Shown in pieces: positions 1-7,532 of a stretch of DNA of 13,352 nt. Location: contig JASGGQ010000076.1 in assembly GCA_047604965.1 (NCBI GenBank), positions 1-13,352 of the forward strand, written 5' to 3'. Both the position numbers and the translations under genes were made by a program. Each line of letters begins with the position of its first letter. The first letter of the stretch is position 1. The notes beneath the pieces are model-generated. The model was not told the DNA's origin, made no database searches, and saw nothing but the letters and a program-made list of their open reading frames with translations. Source of the stretch: JAGIBJ01 sp047604965 (lineage in GTDB: Bacteria > Actinomycetota > Thermoleophilia > Solirubrobacterales > Solirubrobacteraceae).

Positions 1-2
1 TG

Positions 3-293
3 CTGCTCGACGAGCCAACAACCTATCTCGTCCTACGCCATCAACTCGACGTGTTGCGGCTCCTGCGCACGCTCAACGAGCAGGCCGGGCAGACGATCGT
101 GATGGTGCTCCACGATCTCAATCAGGCGGCGCGTTTTGCCGACCTGATCGTCGGCGTCAAAGATGGCCGCGTCCATGGTGCTGGTGCGCCGCGAGAGGTG
201 CTCGACGCGCCCTTCGTCGAAGCGGTGCTCGATGTCGCATCGGTCGTGATTCCCGATCCGGTGACCGGGACGCCGCTGGCGGTGCCGCGATGA
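3..293 (+). CDS. Siderophore-type ABC transporter ATP-binding protein, C-terminal part (5' end outside the window)
   Basis: Only the last 96 codons are present. They start inside Walker B (LDEPTTYL) and include the switch/H-loop histidine in MVLHDLNQAARFAD, followed by the C-terminal part (LIVGVKDGRV, then GAPREVLDAPFVEAVL) typical of FecE/FepC/FhuC ATPases. In this family the protein powers import of ferric siderophores or heme through an FecCD-type permease; those partner genes would lie left of the window. The stop overlaps the start of the next gene (ATGA at 290-293), so the two are probably co-translated, which ties the transporter to the diaminobutyrate enzymes downstream. One oddity is that the D-loop, normally T-Y-L-D, reads T-Y-L-V here (GTC at 30-32). 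This may be a real change or an error near a contig edge. Family assignment is firm; the exact substrate is inferred. Confidence 0.85.
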   Translation: MLDEPTTYLVLRHQLDVLRLLRTLNEQAGQTIVMVLHDLNQAARFADLIVGVKDGRVHGAGAPREVLDAPFVEAVLDVASVVIPDPVTGTPLAVPR

Positions 294-1723
294 CCACCCA
301 CCAGCGTTTCGCGGCGGACACCGACGCCGCATCCACCGGGAACACCGCCGCCGATGCTGTGGCGAGCAGGCCCGAGAGCACCACCAAGCTCGACCGCGCC
401 GCGATCCTCGATCGCCAGCGGGCGCGCGAGTCGGGCGCCCGCACCTACGCCCGCTGGCTCGACATCGTTCCCGTGCACGCCAACGGGATGGTGCTCGAAG
501 CCGCAGATGGCCGTCATTACCTCGACGCGCTCAGTGGGGCCGGGGCGCTGGCGCTTGGCCACAACCATCCGGCGCAGCGCGCGGCGATCCAGCGCACGCT
601 GGAGCTTGGCCGGCCGATGCAGCTACTCGATGCCGCATCGCCGGAACGCGACGCTTTCACCACCGCGCTCTTTGCAACGCTGCCGGACGGCCTACTCGCG
701 CGCGAGCCGCGCGTGCAGTTTTGTGGGCCGTCCGGCGCCGACGCGATCGAAGCGGCGATCAAGCTCGCGCAGACGGCGACCGGCCGACGCGGCGTACTCG
801 CCTGTACCGGCGGGTATCACGGCATGACCTTCGCGGCGTTGCAAGCGTCCGGCTCCGTCGCGCCTGGGCTGCCGATCTCCGGCGGCGGCTTGCAGCTCAC
901 CCGCATCCCCTTCCCGGCACCGTACCGTTGCCCGTTCGGCACCGGCGACGACGGCACGCTCGCGGCCGCGTTCCTGGAGCGGCTGCTCGACGACCGCTCC
1001 GGCGGCGTTGAGCCACCGGCGCTGTTGCTCGTCGAGCCGGTGCAGGGCGAAGGCGGCATCCACCCGGCGCCCCACCGGTGGCTGCGCGAGCTGCGGCGGA
1101 TCACCGAGCAGCGCGGCATCTTGCTGGTCGTCGATGAGGTGCAGTGCGGCGCCGGGCGGTGCGGCTCGCTGTGGGCGCACGAGCAGGCGGGAATCGTGCC
1201 CGATGCGATGGTGATCGCCAAAGCGGTCGGTGGTGGCCTGCCGCTCGCAGCGGTCATCTACGCCGGGGAGTACGACCGCTGGGCGCCGGGTGCGCACGCC
1301 GGCACCTTCCGTGGCACGACGATGGCGCTCGCGGCCGGTGCGGCGACGCTCGATGTCATTCGTCAGCAGCGACTGGCGGTGCGGGCGGCGCAGGGTGGCG
1401 CACTGTTGCTCGACGAGCTACGCGCGGCGACGGCCGGCACGGCGGGGGTCGGCGAGATCCGTGGGCGCGGGCTGATGGTCGGTGTGGAGCTGGTCGACGG
1501 CGCCGCCAGACCGGACGCGCTTGGCAGCTTCCCGGCTTCCCCGGCGCTCGCTGCGGCGGTGCGGGCCGGCTGCTTGGAGCGCGGCTTGATCGCCGAGCTG
1601 GGCGGCCGCGACGACACGGTGCTGCGCCTCCTACCGCCGTTGAATGCGACCGACGACCAGCTGCGCGCCGTCGCGAGGATCGTTGGCGAGGCGGTCAGCG
1701 CGGCCGGCGATCGGTCAGGCTGA
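290..1723 (+). CDS. dat: Diaminobutyrate--2-oxoglutarate aminotransferase (class III, siderophore type)
   Basis: The 477-residue protein is a class III PLP-dependent aminotransferase. Residues 145-158 read CGPSGADAIEAAIK, GGYHGMTF lies near 174-181, the PLP-binding Asp282 sits in VVDEVQCGAGR, and Lys311 in AKAVGGGLPL is the Schiff-base lysine. GHNHP and AGTFRGTTMA follow the Dat/EctB/RhbA pattern. The family converts L-aspartate semialdehyde and glutamate to L-2,4-diaminobutyrate and 2-oxoglutarate. The gene starts in an ATGA overlap with the ABC ATPase and is followed 5 nt later by a decarboxylase, the classical dat-ddc arrangement. That neighbour argues for siderophore or diaminopropane synthesis rather than ectoine. 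The first ~45 residues are a low-complexity extension rich in Ala, Thr and Asp, so a slightly later start is possible, but the overlap supports the one given. Reaction specificity comes from family and context, not from residues. Confidence 0.88.
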   Translation: MTTHQRFAADTDAASTGNTAADAVASRPESTTKLDRAAILDRQRARESGARTYARWLDIVPVHANGMVLEAADGRHYLDALSGAGALALGHNHPAQRAAIQRTLELGRPMQLLDAASPERDAFTTALFATLPDGLLAREPRVQFCGPSGADAIEAAIKLAQTATGRRGVLACTGGYHGMTFAALQASGSVAPGLPISGGGLQLTRIPFPAPYRCPFGTGDDGTLAAAFLERLLDDRSGGVEPPALLLVEPVQGEGGIHPAPHRWLRELRRITEQRGILLVVDEVQCGAGRCGSLWAHEQAGIVPDAMVIAKAVGGGLPLAAVIYAGEYDRWAPGAHAGTFRGTTMALAAGAATLDVIRQQRLAVRAAQGGALLLDELRAATAGTAGVGEIRGRGLMVGVELVDGAARPDALGSFPASPALAAAVRAGCLERGLIAELGGRDDTVLRLLPPLNATDDQLRAVARIVGEAVSAAGDRSG

Positions 1724-1728
1724 GGCCG

Positions 1729-3240
1729 ATGGTCGTTCCTGGCGATGACCGGGTGACGCTGGCCGGTGGCGCGCAGCCAACCCCGGCGTTCGCCGACGAC
1801 CCGCCACGGCTGGCGTCGCTGCTGTCGCTGGCGGTCGCCGCGCTCGATGCCGGTCGACGTGCTCGCGGTGGCCCCGTTCCTGCCGGCGCGCCGGGCCAAC
1901 CGCACGCCGCGCTGCGAGCGCTCGCCGGCGACACGCTGCCCCAGCACGGCAGCGGCGAGGAGGCGGCACTGCATGCGCTCACCCAGCTGCTCGCCGAAGG
2001 CCACGCCGATCCCACCGAACCGGCGTGCGCGGCGCATCTGCACTGCCCGCCGCTCGCGGTCGCGGTCGCCGCCGACGCCGCCGTCTCGGCACTGAACCCG
2101 TCGCTGGATTCGTGGGATCAAGGTCCGTCGTCGGCTGCCGCTGAGGAGTTGCTGCTGCGCTGGCTCGCGGAGCTGGCCGGCTTCGACGTGGCGCGGGCCG
2201 GCGGCACACTCACCACCGGCGCGTCGGCGTCGACGCTGACCGCGCTGCTGCTCGCCCGCGACGGGTTCGCGTCCGGCCGGCCGCTGCGCATCGCCTGTTC
2301 GGAGCACGCACATTTCTCGGTGCAGCGTGCCGCCCAGATCCTCGGCCTCGGCGAGCAGGCGGTCGACGTCGTTCCCTGCGACGAGCAGGGCCGCCTTGCG
2401 CCCGAGGCACTTGCCGCGCTCGCCGAGGCTGACCGCCGTCCCCGGGATGCTGCCGGCGTCCGGCGGCCGGGCCGCGAGGCAGCCGGTGCGCGCGTGCAGC
2501 CAGCGCGGGTCGTCGTCGCGACGGCCGGGACGACCGATCTCGGCGCGATCGATCCGCTGCCGGCGATCGCCGATCTCGCCGAGCAGCATCGTTGGTGGCT
2601 GCATGTCGACGCGGCGTACGGCGGCGGCGCGTTGTGGTCGCGGGTACTGCGTCCGCTGCTGCGTGGCCTCGATCGTGCAACCTCGGTCGCACTCGACGCG
2701 CACAAGCTGGGCTGGCAGCCGGCGGCGTGCGGCGTGCTGCTCCTCGCCGACCGCAGCGCGATGGCGCCGCTGGCGCGCGAGGTCGCGTATCTCAACGCGG
2801 CCGACGACGACGCCGCCGGCTACGAGGATCGGCTCGGTCGTTCGCTGCGCACCACGCGGCGCCCAGACGCATTCAAGCTACTGGTGACGATCCATGCACT
2901 CGGCGTGGGCGGGCTCGGGCTGCTCGTCGACCGTTGCCACGAACTGGCGCGCTGCGTGTACGACACCGCCGCCGCCGAGCCGTCGCTGGAGGTCTTCGGC
3001 CCGCCAACGCTCACGACGGTGCTGCTGCGGCCACGGCTCGACGACCCGGTCGCACGCGACGAGCGTTGCGCGACGATCCGCCGGCGACTGCTGGCGAGCG
3101 GGACGGCCGTCGTCGGGCGCACGGAGCTGCCGGGCGACGGCCCGGGGCGACGCTGGCTGAAGCTCACGCTGCTGCATCCCGGCGCCACCGTCGCCGACGC
3201 GCAGCAGCTCATCAGCGAGATCGCGCGCAGCAACCGGTAA
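1729..3240 (+). CDS. ddc: L-2,4-diaminobutyrate decarboxylase (group II PLP decarboxylase)
   Basis: The 503-residue protein is a group II PLP-dependent decarboxylase. The segment LNPSLDSWDQGPSS and the glycine-rich LTTGASASTLTALLLA match the diaminobutyrate/glutamate decarboxylase pattern. VVATAGTTDLGAIDPL, the PLP-nitrogen-binding Asp294 in HVDAAYGGG and the Schiff-base Lys326 in DAHKLGWQP form the active site. The expected product is 1,3-diaminopropane plus CO2, made from the product of the preceding aminotransferase. The frame stays open far upstream inside the aminotransferase gene. The ATG at 1729, 5 nt after that gene's stop with CTGAGG just before it, is the natural start, and the N-terminus then has a normal length. 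Everything upstream in this frame is antisense-like arginine-rich shadow. The PLP fold is certain; the substrate is inferred from pairing with the aminotransferase. Confidence 0.88.
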   Translation: MVVPGDDRVTLAGGAQPTPAFADDPPRLASLLSLAVAALDAGRRARGGPVPAGAPGQPHAALRALAGDTLPQHGSGEEAALHALTQLLAEGHADPTEPACAAHLHCPPLAVAVAADAAVSALNPSLDSWDQGPSSAAAEELLLRWLAELAGFDVARAGGTLTTGASASTLTALLLARDGFASGRPLRIACSEHAHFSVQRAAQILGLGEQAVDVVPCDEQGRLAPEALAALAEADRRPRDAAGVRRPGREAAGARVQPARVVVATAGTTDLGAIDPLPAIADLAEQHRWWLHVDAAYGGGALWSRVLRPLLRGLDRATSVALDAHKLGWQPAACGVLLLADRSAMAPLAREVAYLNAADDDAAGYEDRLGRSLRTTRRPDAFKLLVTIHALGVGGLGLLVDRCHELARCVYDTAAAEPSLEVFGPPTLTTVLLRPRLDDPVARDERCATIRRRLLASGTAVVGRTELPGDGPGRRWLKLTLLHPGATVADAQQLISEIARSNR

Positions 3241-3245
3241 GCGCC

Positions 3246-3275
3246 CCGGCTGCGGACCGGCACTGCGGGAGCCGG
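3246..3275. terminator. Weak inverted repeat between convergent ddc and zinc metallopeptidase genes
   Basis: CCGGCT (3246-3251) and AGCCGG (3270-3275) can pair across an 18-nt loop six nt after the ddc stop. No T-tract follows. The 94-nt convergent gap also carries a direct repeat GCGCTGGAGGC at 3275-3285 and 3297-3307 (22-nt period), and TGCGGACC twice (3251-3258 and 3313-3320). A bidirectional terminator is plausible but weakly supported. Confidence 0.25.
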
Positions 3276-3334
3276 CGCTGGAGGCGCTGCGGGCCCGCGC
3301 TGGAGGCAGCCGTGCGGACCGTGCGCATGTGATT

Positions 3335-4204
3335 TCACACCCGCGACGGCGAGAAGGTGTCGCAGTCGGCCGGCTGGCCGGATTTGTACCCGGTCTCGAA
3401 CCACTGTTGGCGTTGGGCGCTGGTGCCGTGCGTGAAGGTGTCCGGCTTGACGCTGCCGGAGCGCGATTGGAGGCGGTCGTCGCCGACGGACTGCGCGGCC
3501 CCGAGCGCCTCTTGCAGGTCGCCGCTCTCCAGTTGCCCGTAGCCGTACGCGGCGTGCGCCCACACTCCGGCGTAGCAGTCGGCTTGCAGCTCGGTGCGAA
3601 CGGAAAGTCCTTGCGCGCCGCTCGCGGCCGACCGGTCGTTCCGTTCGAGTTCGTTGACCTTGTCAAAGGTGCCGGAGAGATTCTGGACGTGGTGGCCGAG
3701 TTCGTGCGCGATCACGTACGCCCAGGCGAAGTCGCCGGTCGCGCCGAGTTGCTCTCGCATGTCGCCGTAGAAGCTCATGTCGAGATAGACCCGCTCGTCT
3801 CCCGGGCAGTAGAACGGGCCGACGGCGCTCGTCGCGTTGCCGCAACCACCGGTCGACACCGAGCCGCTGTATCGGACGATCTTTGCGCGGCGGTACGTCT
3901 GGTCGGACTGCTTGAAGAGGTCGGTCCAAACATCCTGGACGTCGGCGGCAACCCGGCCGCTGAACTGTGCCAGTGAGTCGTCCTCTTTGGACGACGGCAC
4001 CGATCCGCTACCAGACATCGCGGCCGTCGATGGATCAAAGCCGGCCGGCACTTCGAATTTTCCGCCGCTCAGCAGCTGGAGGGCAAGGAACACGAGCAGC
4101 CCGGTGATCGTGACGCCGCCGCCGACTCCGGCACGGCTGAGGCCACCGCCGGCGCCGCGCGCATCGATCATGTCGCCGGCATCGTCGGTCCTGCGCGTCT
4201 TCAT
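3335..4204 (-). CDS. ypfJ: Membrane-anchored neutral zinc metallopeptidase (YpfJ / PF04228 family)
   Basis: The 289-residue protein belongs to the putative neutral zinc metallopeptidase family of E. coli YpfJ. The N-terminus (MKTRRTDDAGDMIDARG) resembles the family's charged RR..D.IEDRRG opening. A single membrane helix at about residues 31-46 (VTITGLLVFLALQLL) is followed by an extracytoplasmic domain. The zinc site is HELGH at 167-171, and the downstream ELQADCYAGVWAH supplies the likely third ligand region. VYLDMSFY and the C-terminal FTHGTSAQRQQWFETGY are family signatures, and Cys121 and Cys133 could pair. Substrates of this family are poorly known. The ATG at 4204 is chosen because it restores the family N-terminus; the open frame continues upstream into the neighbouring gene without family similarity. 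No clear ribosome-binding site is visible. The gene lies downstream of the acyl-CoA dehydrogenase on the same strand, behind a terminator-like hairpin, so it is probably transcribed separately. Confidence 0.88.
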   Translation of the reverse strand: MKTRRTDDAGDMIDARGAGGGLSRAGVGGGVTITGLLVFLALQLLSGGKFEVPAGFDPSTAAMSGSGSVPSSKEDDSLAQFSGRVAADVQDVWTDLFKQSDQTYRRAKIVRYSGSVSTGGCGNATSAVGPFYCPGDERVYLDMSFYGDMREQLGATGDFAWAYVIAHELGHHVQNLSGTFDKVNELERNDRSAASGAQGLSVRTELQADCYAGVWAHAAYGYGQLESGDLQEALGAAQSVGDDRLQSRSGSVKPDTFTHGTSAQRQQWFETGYKSGQPADCDTFSPSRV

Positions 4205-4322
4205 CTGCGCGGAACGGTACCGCCCACGCCGCGCCGGCGCACGCCGCCCCTCCCCGGCGCGGGACTCCAGCAGACGCACACCGCTCCCACGCTCCGCGTC
4301 ACACCGCGCCTCGCAACGACAC

Positions 4323-4359
4323 CGGGGTGCCGGCCGCATCAGCTGCGACCGGCACCCCG
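4323..4359 (-). terminator. Strong hairpin downstream of the acyl-CoA dehydrogenase gene
   Basis: A perfect 11-bp inverted repeat, CGGGGTGCCGG (4323-4333) and CCGGCACCCCG (4349-4359), encloses a further CGCA/TGCG stem after a single C.A mismatch, leaving a 5-nt loop TCAGC. It lies about 68 nt after the dehydrogenase stop within a 223-nt intergenic stretch (4205-4427) that otherwise shows nothing recognisable. There is no U-run on the minus strand, as is common for stem-only terminators of high-GC actinobacteria. Confidence 0.6.
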
Positions 4360-4427
4360 ATGGATCTTGCGCCCGTACCGCAAACCCGACGACGCACTCC
4401 GCGCCACCGGAAGCAGAGCGGCGGGCG

Positions 4428-5687
4428 TTAGCGGATGCGGATGCCGGAGATCGCGCGCGAGATGACCAGCTTCTGGATCTCCGAGGTGCCCTCGAAGATC
4501 TCGTAGATGCGCGAGTCGCGGTGGAAGCGCTCGACCGGGTACTCGCGGGTGTAGCCGTTCCCGCCGAGGATCTGGATCGCCTCGCCGGACGCCCAGGTCG
4601 CGACCTGGCCGGCCTTGAGCTTCGCCATCGAACCTTCGGCGTTGGCGAACTTCGGCGTCTCACCACGGAAGATGCCGGCGCCCATCCAGGCGGCGCGCCA
4701 GACCAGCAGGCGAGCGGCGTCGATCTCCATCTTCATCTCGGCGAGCTTGAACGCGATCGCCTGGTTGTCGATGATCGGACGGCCGAACTGCTCGCGGTTC
4801 TTCGCGTACTCCAGCGCGTAGTCGTACGACGCGCGCGCGATACCGAGCGCCTGCGCGCCGACGGTGGGGCGGGAAGCTTCGAAGGTCGCCATCGAAGCGT
4901 TGCCCTTCGACTTGGTGCCCTCCTTCGCCCGCGCGATGCGGGCGTCGAGCTTCTCTTTGCCACCGAGCAGGTAGCGGCCGGGAACGCGCGCGTCGTCGAG
5001 GTTGACATCGGCGGTGTGCGAGGCACGCAGGCCGTGCTTCTTGACCTTTGCGCCTTGGCTGATGCCGGCAATCTCGCTCTTGGGCACGACGAACGCCGCG
5101 TGCCCGCGGGCCTTGAGGCTCGGGTCGACGGTCGCGATCACGACGTGGATGTCGGCGATGCCGCCGTTCGTCGCCCACGCCTTGGAGCCGTTGAGGATCC
5201 AGTCGCCGGTCGCCTCGTCGTACTTGGCGGTGGTGCGGATCGCCGAAACGTCGGAACCGGAGCCCGGCTCGGAGGAGCAGAAGGAGGCGACCTTGATGTC
5301 GTCCTTGGTGCCGAAGCAGCGCGGTACGAACTCGCCGATCTGGTCGCCGGTGCCCTGACCCATGATCGCGGCGACGGCGAGCGTCGTGCCCATGATCGCC
5401 ATGCCGATGCCGGCGTCGCCCCAGAAGAGCTCCTCCTGCACGACGGGGAGCGTCAGGCCGGTCGGGTCGGCCCAGATCTGCGCGAGCCCTTCCAGCGAGT
5501 AGAGATCGATGTTCGCGGCCTCCTGGATGATCGGCCAGGGGGTCTCTTCACGCTCGTCCCACTCGTGCGCTGCGGGGCGGACGGTGTTCTCGGCGAAATC
5601 GTGGATCCACTCCTTGATGGCGAGCTGATCCTCGTTGAGCTCGAAACCGATTTCGGTCTTCGTCTCGGTCGCTTCAGTAGTGCTCAT
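4428..5687 (-). CDS. Acyl-CoA dehydrogenase (FAD-dependent)
   Basis: The 419-residue protein has the normal length for a soluble acyl-CoA dehydrogenase and shows the full domain order. The N-terminal helical domain includes IHDFAENTVRPAAHEWDERE. The middle beta domain has FCSSEPGSGSDVSAIRTTA and WILNGSKAWATNGGIADI. The C-terminal helical domain has YAKNREQFGRPIIDNQAIAFKLAEM and QILGGNGYTREYPVERFHRD. The catalytic base is Glu399 in YEIFEGTSEIQ, the position of Glu376 in medium-chain dehydrogenase. It oxidises acyl-CoA thioesters to trans-2-enoyl-CoA with electron transfer to ETF; chain length cannot be read from sequence. The gene is divergent from a TetR regulator with a 19-bp palindrome 63 nt upstream of the start, so it is probably the main target of that repressor. 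The ATG follows a GAGG at 5691-5694. A long open frame on the opposite strand (3837-5756) is its shadow. Confidence 0.93.
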   Translation of the reverse strand: MSTTEATETKTEIGFELNEDQLAIKEWIHDFAENTVRPAAHEWDEREETPWPIIQEAANIDLYSLEGLAQIWADPTGLTLPVVQEELFWGDAGIGMAIMGTTLAVAAIMGQGTGDQIGEFVPRCFGTKDDIKVASFCSSEPGSGSDVSAIRTTAKYDEATGDWILNGSKAWATNGGIADIHVVIATVDPSLKARGHAAFVVPKSEIAGISQGAKVKKHGLRASHTADVNLDDARVPGRYLLGGKEKLDARIARAKEGTKSKGNASMATFEASRPTVGAQALGIARASYDYALEYAKNREQFGRPIIDNQAIAFKLAEMKMEIDAARLLVWRAAWMGAGIFRGETPKFANAEGSMAKLKAGQVATWASGEAIQILGGNGYTREYPVERFHRDSRIYEIFEGTSEIQKLVISRAISGIRIR

Positions 5688-5750
5688 GATCCTCGGCGGA
5701 AGTCAAAGGCTTGGCAGGTGCCGCCACGCGAAGCCGGCGGCGCCTGCGGA

Positions 5751-5769
5751 GTGTAACCGACGGTTACAC
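5751..5769. promoter_or_regulatory. 19-bp perfect palindrome, candidate TetR operator
   Basis: GTGTAACCGACGGTTACAC consists of two perfect 9-bp arms around a single A. It lies in the 124-nt gap between the divergent acyl-CoA dehydrogenase and TetR genes, 63 nt from one start and 42 nt from the other. It is AT-richer than the flanks. Size, symmetry and position are those of an autoregulatory TetR operator, placed to control both promoters. No experimental support is available here. Confidence 0.8.
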
Positions 5770-5811
5770 CGCGCGTCTAGTCGTGTGTCGCGTGTGGTTA
5801 AGTTTGAGGCG

Positions 5812-6495
5812 ATGTCCGTCGGTACGCGCCAGTCGACCGTCCGCCGTGAGCGGCGCCGGGAGATCATCGACGCGACCCGCGCGCTGCTCGATAAGCAAGG
5901 CGTCCAGGATGCGCCAATCGACCAGATCGCGCGCGCCGCCGGCGTCAACAAAGCGCAGATCTACCGCTACTTCGAGAGCAAGGATGAGCTGCTTGCGTTG
6001 ACGCTGGAGCGCTACCTGGAGGAGCTTGACGAGCTGCTCGGCAAGGCGGCACGCGAGGAAGATCCGGTGCAACGGCTCGACCAGTTGACGAAGACGCTGA
6101 TCGACTACACGACCGACCATCCGGCGTTTCTGGATTGCACCTTCGCGCTGCTCCGCCAGCCGGCCGGTGAGCTGACGGCCGGTCTCAGCGAAGGGTCGAT
6201 GTTCCGGCTCGGCCGGGCGCTGGGCCGCAGCGTCGACCATCTCGCGCAGGTGCTGCGCGACGGCCACGACAAGGGCGTATTCGTGGCGAACGACCCGGAG
6301 ATGCTCGCGAATCTGCTGTGCGCGCAGGCACTCGGGATCATGCAGTTGATGCGCGTCGGTGCCGGCGTGCGGATGACCGGCGGCGGCTTCCCGGAGATCT
6401 TCCCGCTCGACCGCGACACGCTGCGCGAGGCGTGCCGCAACGGCGTGCTGGCAAGCGTCGCCGCCGGGCGTGCGAGCCGCCCGCATCGCGCCTAA
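5812..6495 (+). CDS. TetR/AcrR family transcriptional regulator
   Basis: The 227-residue protein is a typical TetR regulator. The N-terminal DNA-binding domain covers about residues 15-62 (RREIIDATRALLDKQG, then IDQIARAAGVNKAQIYRYFESKDELL), with the helix-turn-helix near 34-55. The rest is an all-helical ligand and dimerisation domain (FALLRQPAG, VLRDGHDKGVFVAND, LLCAQALGIMQLMRVG). By position it probably represses the divergent acyl-CoA dehydrogenase and itself through the palindrome at 5751-5769, with an acyl-CoA or related lipid as a plausible inducer. The SDR gene 62 nt downstream on the same strand may be co-transcribed. The ATG at 5812 is chosen because the domain follows at the usual distance. 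The GAGG at 5806-5809 is only 2 nt away, so the in-frame GTG at 5794 cannot be excluded. The open frame further upstream runs through the operator and is not coding. Confidence 0.9.
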   Translation: MSVGTRQSTVRRERRREIIDATRALLDKQGVQDAPIDQIARAAGVNKAQIYRYFESKDELLALTLERYLEELDELLGKAAREEDPVQRLDQLTKTLIDYTTDHPAFLDCTFALLRQPAGELTAGLSEGSMFRLGRALGRSVDHLAQVLRDGHDKGVFVANDPEMLANLLCAQALGIMQLMRVGAGVRMTGGGFPEIFPLDRDTLREACRNGVLASVAAGRASRPHRA

Positions 6496-6510
6496 CACGC
6501 CCCGGTACTG

Positions 6511-6543
6511 CCAATCAACCGCCAATCCACCGTCAATCAATCG
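6511..6543. repeat. Three tandem 11-bp direct repeats upstream of the SDR gene
   Basis: CCAATCAACCG (6511-6521), CCAATCCACCG (6522-6532) and TCAATCAATCG (6533-6543) follow each other without gap in the 62-nt space between the TetR stop and the SDR start. The 11-bp period is close to one helical turn, so all three units would face the same side of the DNA. The array ends 14 nt before the ATG, so bound protein could affect initiation. No known factor is assigned. Confidence 0.55.
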
Positions 6544-6557
6544 CGAACGAGAGCCAC

Positions 6558-7502
6558 ATGAGCCGTTGGACAGCCGACGATATCCCCGATCAATCGGGCC
6601 GGCGCGTGGTGATCACCGGCGCGAACTCGGGGCTCGGTCTTGAGAGCGCGACGCAGCTCGCGCGGCGTGGCGCCGAGGTGATCTTGGCGTGCCGCGATCC
6701 GGCCCGGGGTGCTGCGGCGCTCGCGACGGTGCGGGCGGCGGCGACCGGCGTCGCTCCGTCGCTGATCGCGCTCGATTTGGCCGACCTTGAGAGCGTCGCG
6801 GCTGCGGCGTCGGAGATTGCCTCGCGTTGGCCGTCGATCGACGTGCTGATGAACAATGCCGGGCTGATGGCGATTCCCGAGCGCCAAACGACGGCGCAGG
6901 GCTATGAGATGCAGTTCGGGGTCAACGTGCTGGCGCACACTGCGTTGACCCTGCGGCTGCTGCCGTCGTTGTTGGCGGCGCCGGCTCCACGGGTCGTCGC
7001 GCTCGGTTCGATCATGCACCTGTTTGGCACGATCAACTTCGATGATCTGATGTTCGAGCGACGCTACTCGGCGTGGCCGGTGTATTCGCAGAGCAAGCTC
7101 GCGAACGTCATGTTCGCGCTCGAACTCGACCGCCGCGCGAAGGCGGCGGGGCTGCCGCTCCGGGCGATCGCCGCACATCCGGGGTATAGCGCGACGCAGC
7201 TCCAATCGACTGGACCGCTCGACGGCGGTCGGCCGCTCGCGCGGATCAGCGGGCGGATCGGTGCGCTCGCGACGCCGCTGATCGGGCAGCCGGCGCGGAT
7301 GGGTGCGCTGGGGCAGTTGCGTGCGGCGACCGACCGGTCGCTGCGCGGCGGCGAATATGTGGGGCCGACTTCGTGGGCGCAGCTGCGCGGCTACCCGGTC
7401 GTGTTCGCCCCGTCCAGGCGGGCCCGCGACGTGCCGGCTGCCGCGCGCCTGTGGGAGCACCAGGAGCAGCTGCTCGGTTTGACCTTCGCCGGCCAGCTGT
7501 AA
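6558..7502 (+). CDS. Short-chain dehydrogenase/reductase (retinol/protochlorophyllide-reductase-like SDR)
   Basis: The 314-residue protein is an SDR oxidoreductase with a Rossmann fold. The dinucleotide-binding motif TGANSGLG is at residues 20-27, NNAG at 99-102, and the catalytic residues are Ser151, Tyr176 and Lys180 (YSQSK). The length and the FGVNVLAHTALTLRLLP and AHPGYSAT segments fit the larger SDR group often annotated as retinol-dehydrogenase-like or protochlorophyllide-reductase-like; the true substrate is unknown. ACRD at the end of the second strand suggests NADP preference, by analogy only. It follows the TetR gene by 62 nt on the same strand, with GAGA just upstream of the ATG. 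Possible roles are lipid or xenobiotic carbonyl metabolism alongside the acyl-CoA dehydrogenase. It converges on the DtxR-like gene with only 30 nt between the two stops and no hairpin visible. Confidence 0.9.
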   Translation: MSRWTADDIPDQSGRRVVITGANSGLGLESATQLARRGAEVILACRDPARGAAALATVRAAATGVAPSLIALDLADLESVAAAASEIASRWPSIDVLMNNAGLMAIPERQTTAQGYEMQFGVNVLAHTALTLRLLPSLLAAPAPRVVALGSIMHLFGTINFDDLMFERRYSAWPVYSQSKLANVMFALELDRRAKAAGLPLRAIAAHPGYSATQLQSTGPLDGGRPLARISGRIGALATPLIGQPARMGALGQLRAATDRSLRGGEYVGPTSWAQLRGYPVVFAPSRRARDVPAAARLWEHQEQLLGLTFAGQL

Positions 7503-7532
7503 CGCAGGTCGTTCAACATGCGCTGCGCGATG

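Noticed and set aside
1144..1728. N-terminal extension of the decarboxylase frame into the aminotransferase gene
   Set aside because: The extension overlaps conserved aminotransferase sequence in another frame and is arginine-rich nonsense. The ATG at 1729 gives the normal family length.
1363..2703. 446-codon open frame on the - strand opposite dat and ddc
   Set aside because: Antisense shadow of two well-supported enzymes; no recognisable domain.
4205..4666. Longer N-terminus for the zinc metallopeptidase
   Set aside because: It would overlap the acyl-CoA dehydrogenase 3' end and the terminator hairpin, and it has no family similarity.
3837..5756. 639-codon open frame on the + strand opposite the acyl-CoA dehydrogenase
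   Set aside because: It is a GC-rich antisense shadow: the minus strand has a complete enzyme with all motifs, while this frame shows no domain and is Arg/Ala/Asp biased.
6511..6543. CRISPR-like array
   Set aside because: The repeats are only 11 bp, contiguous and without spacers; they are a short tandem repeat.
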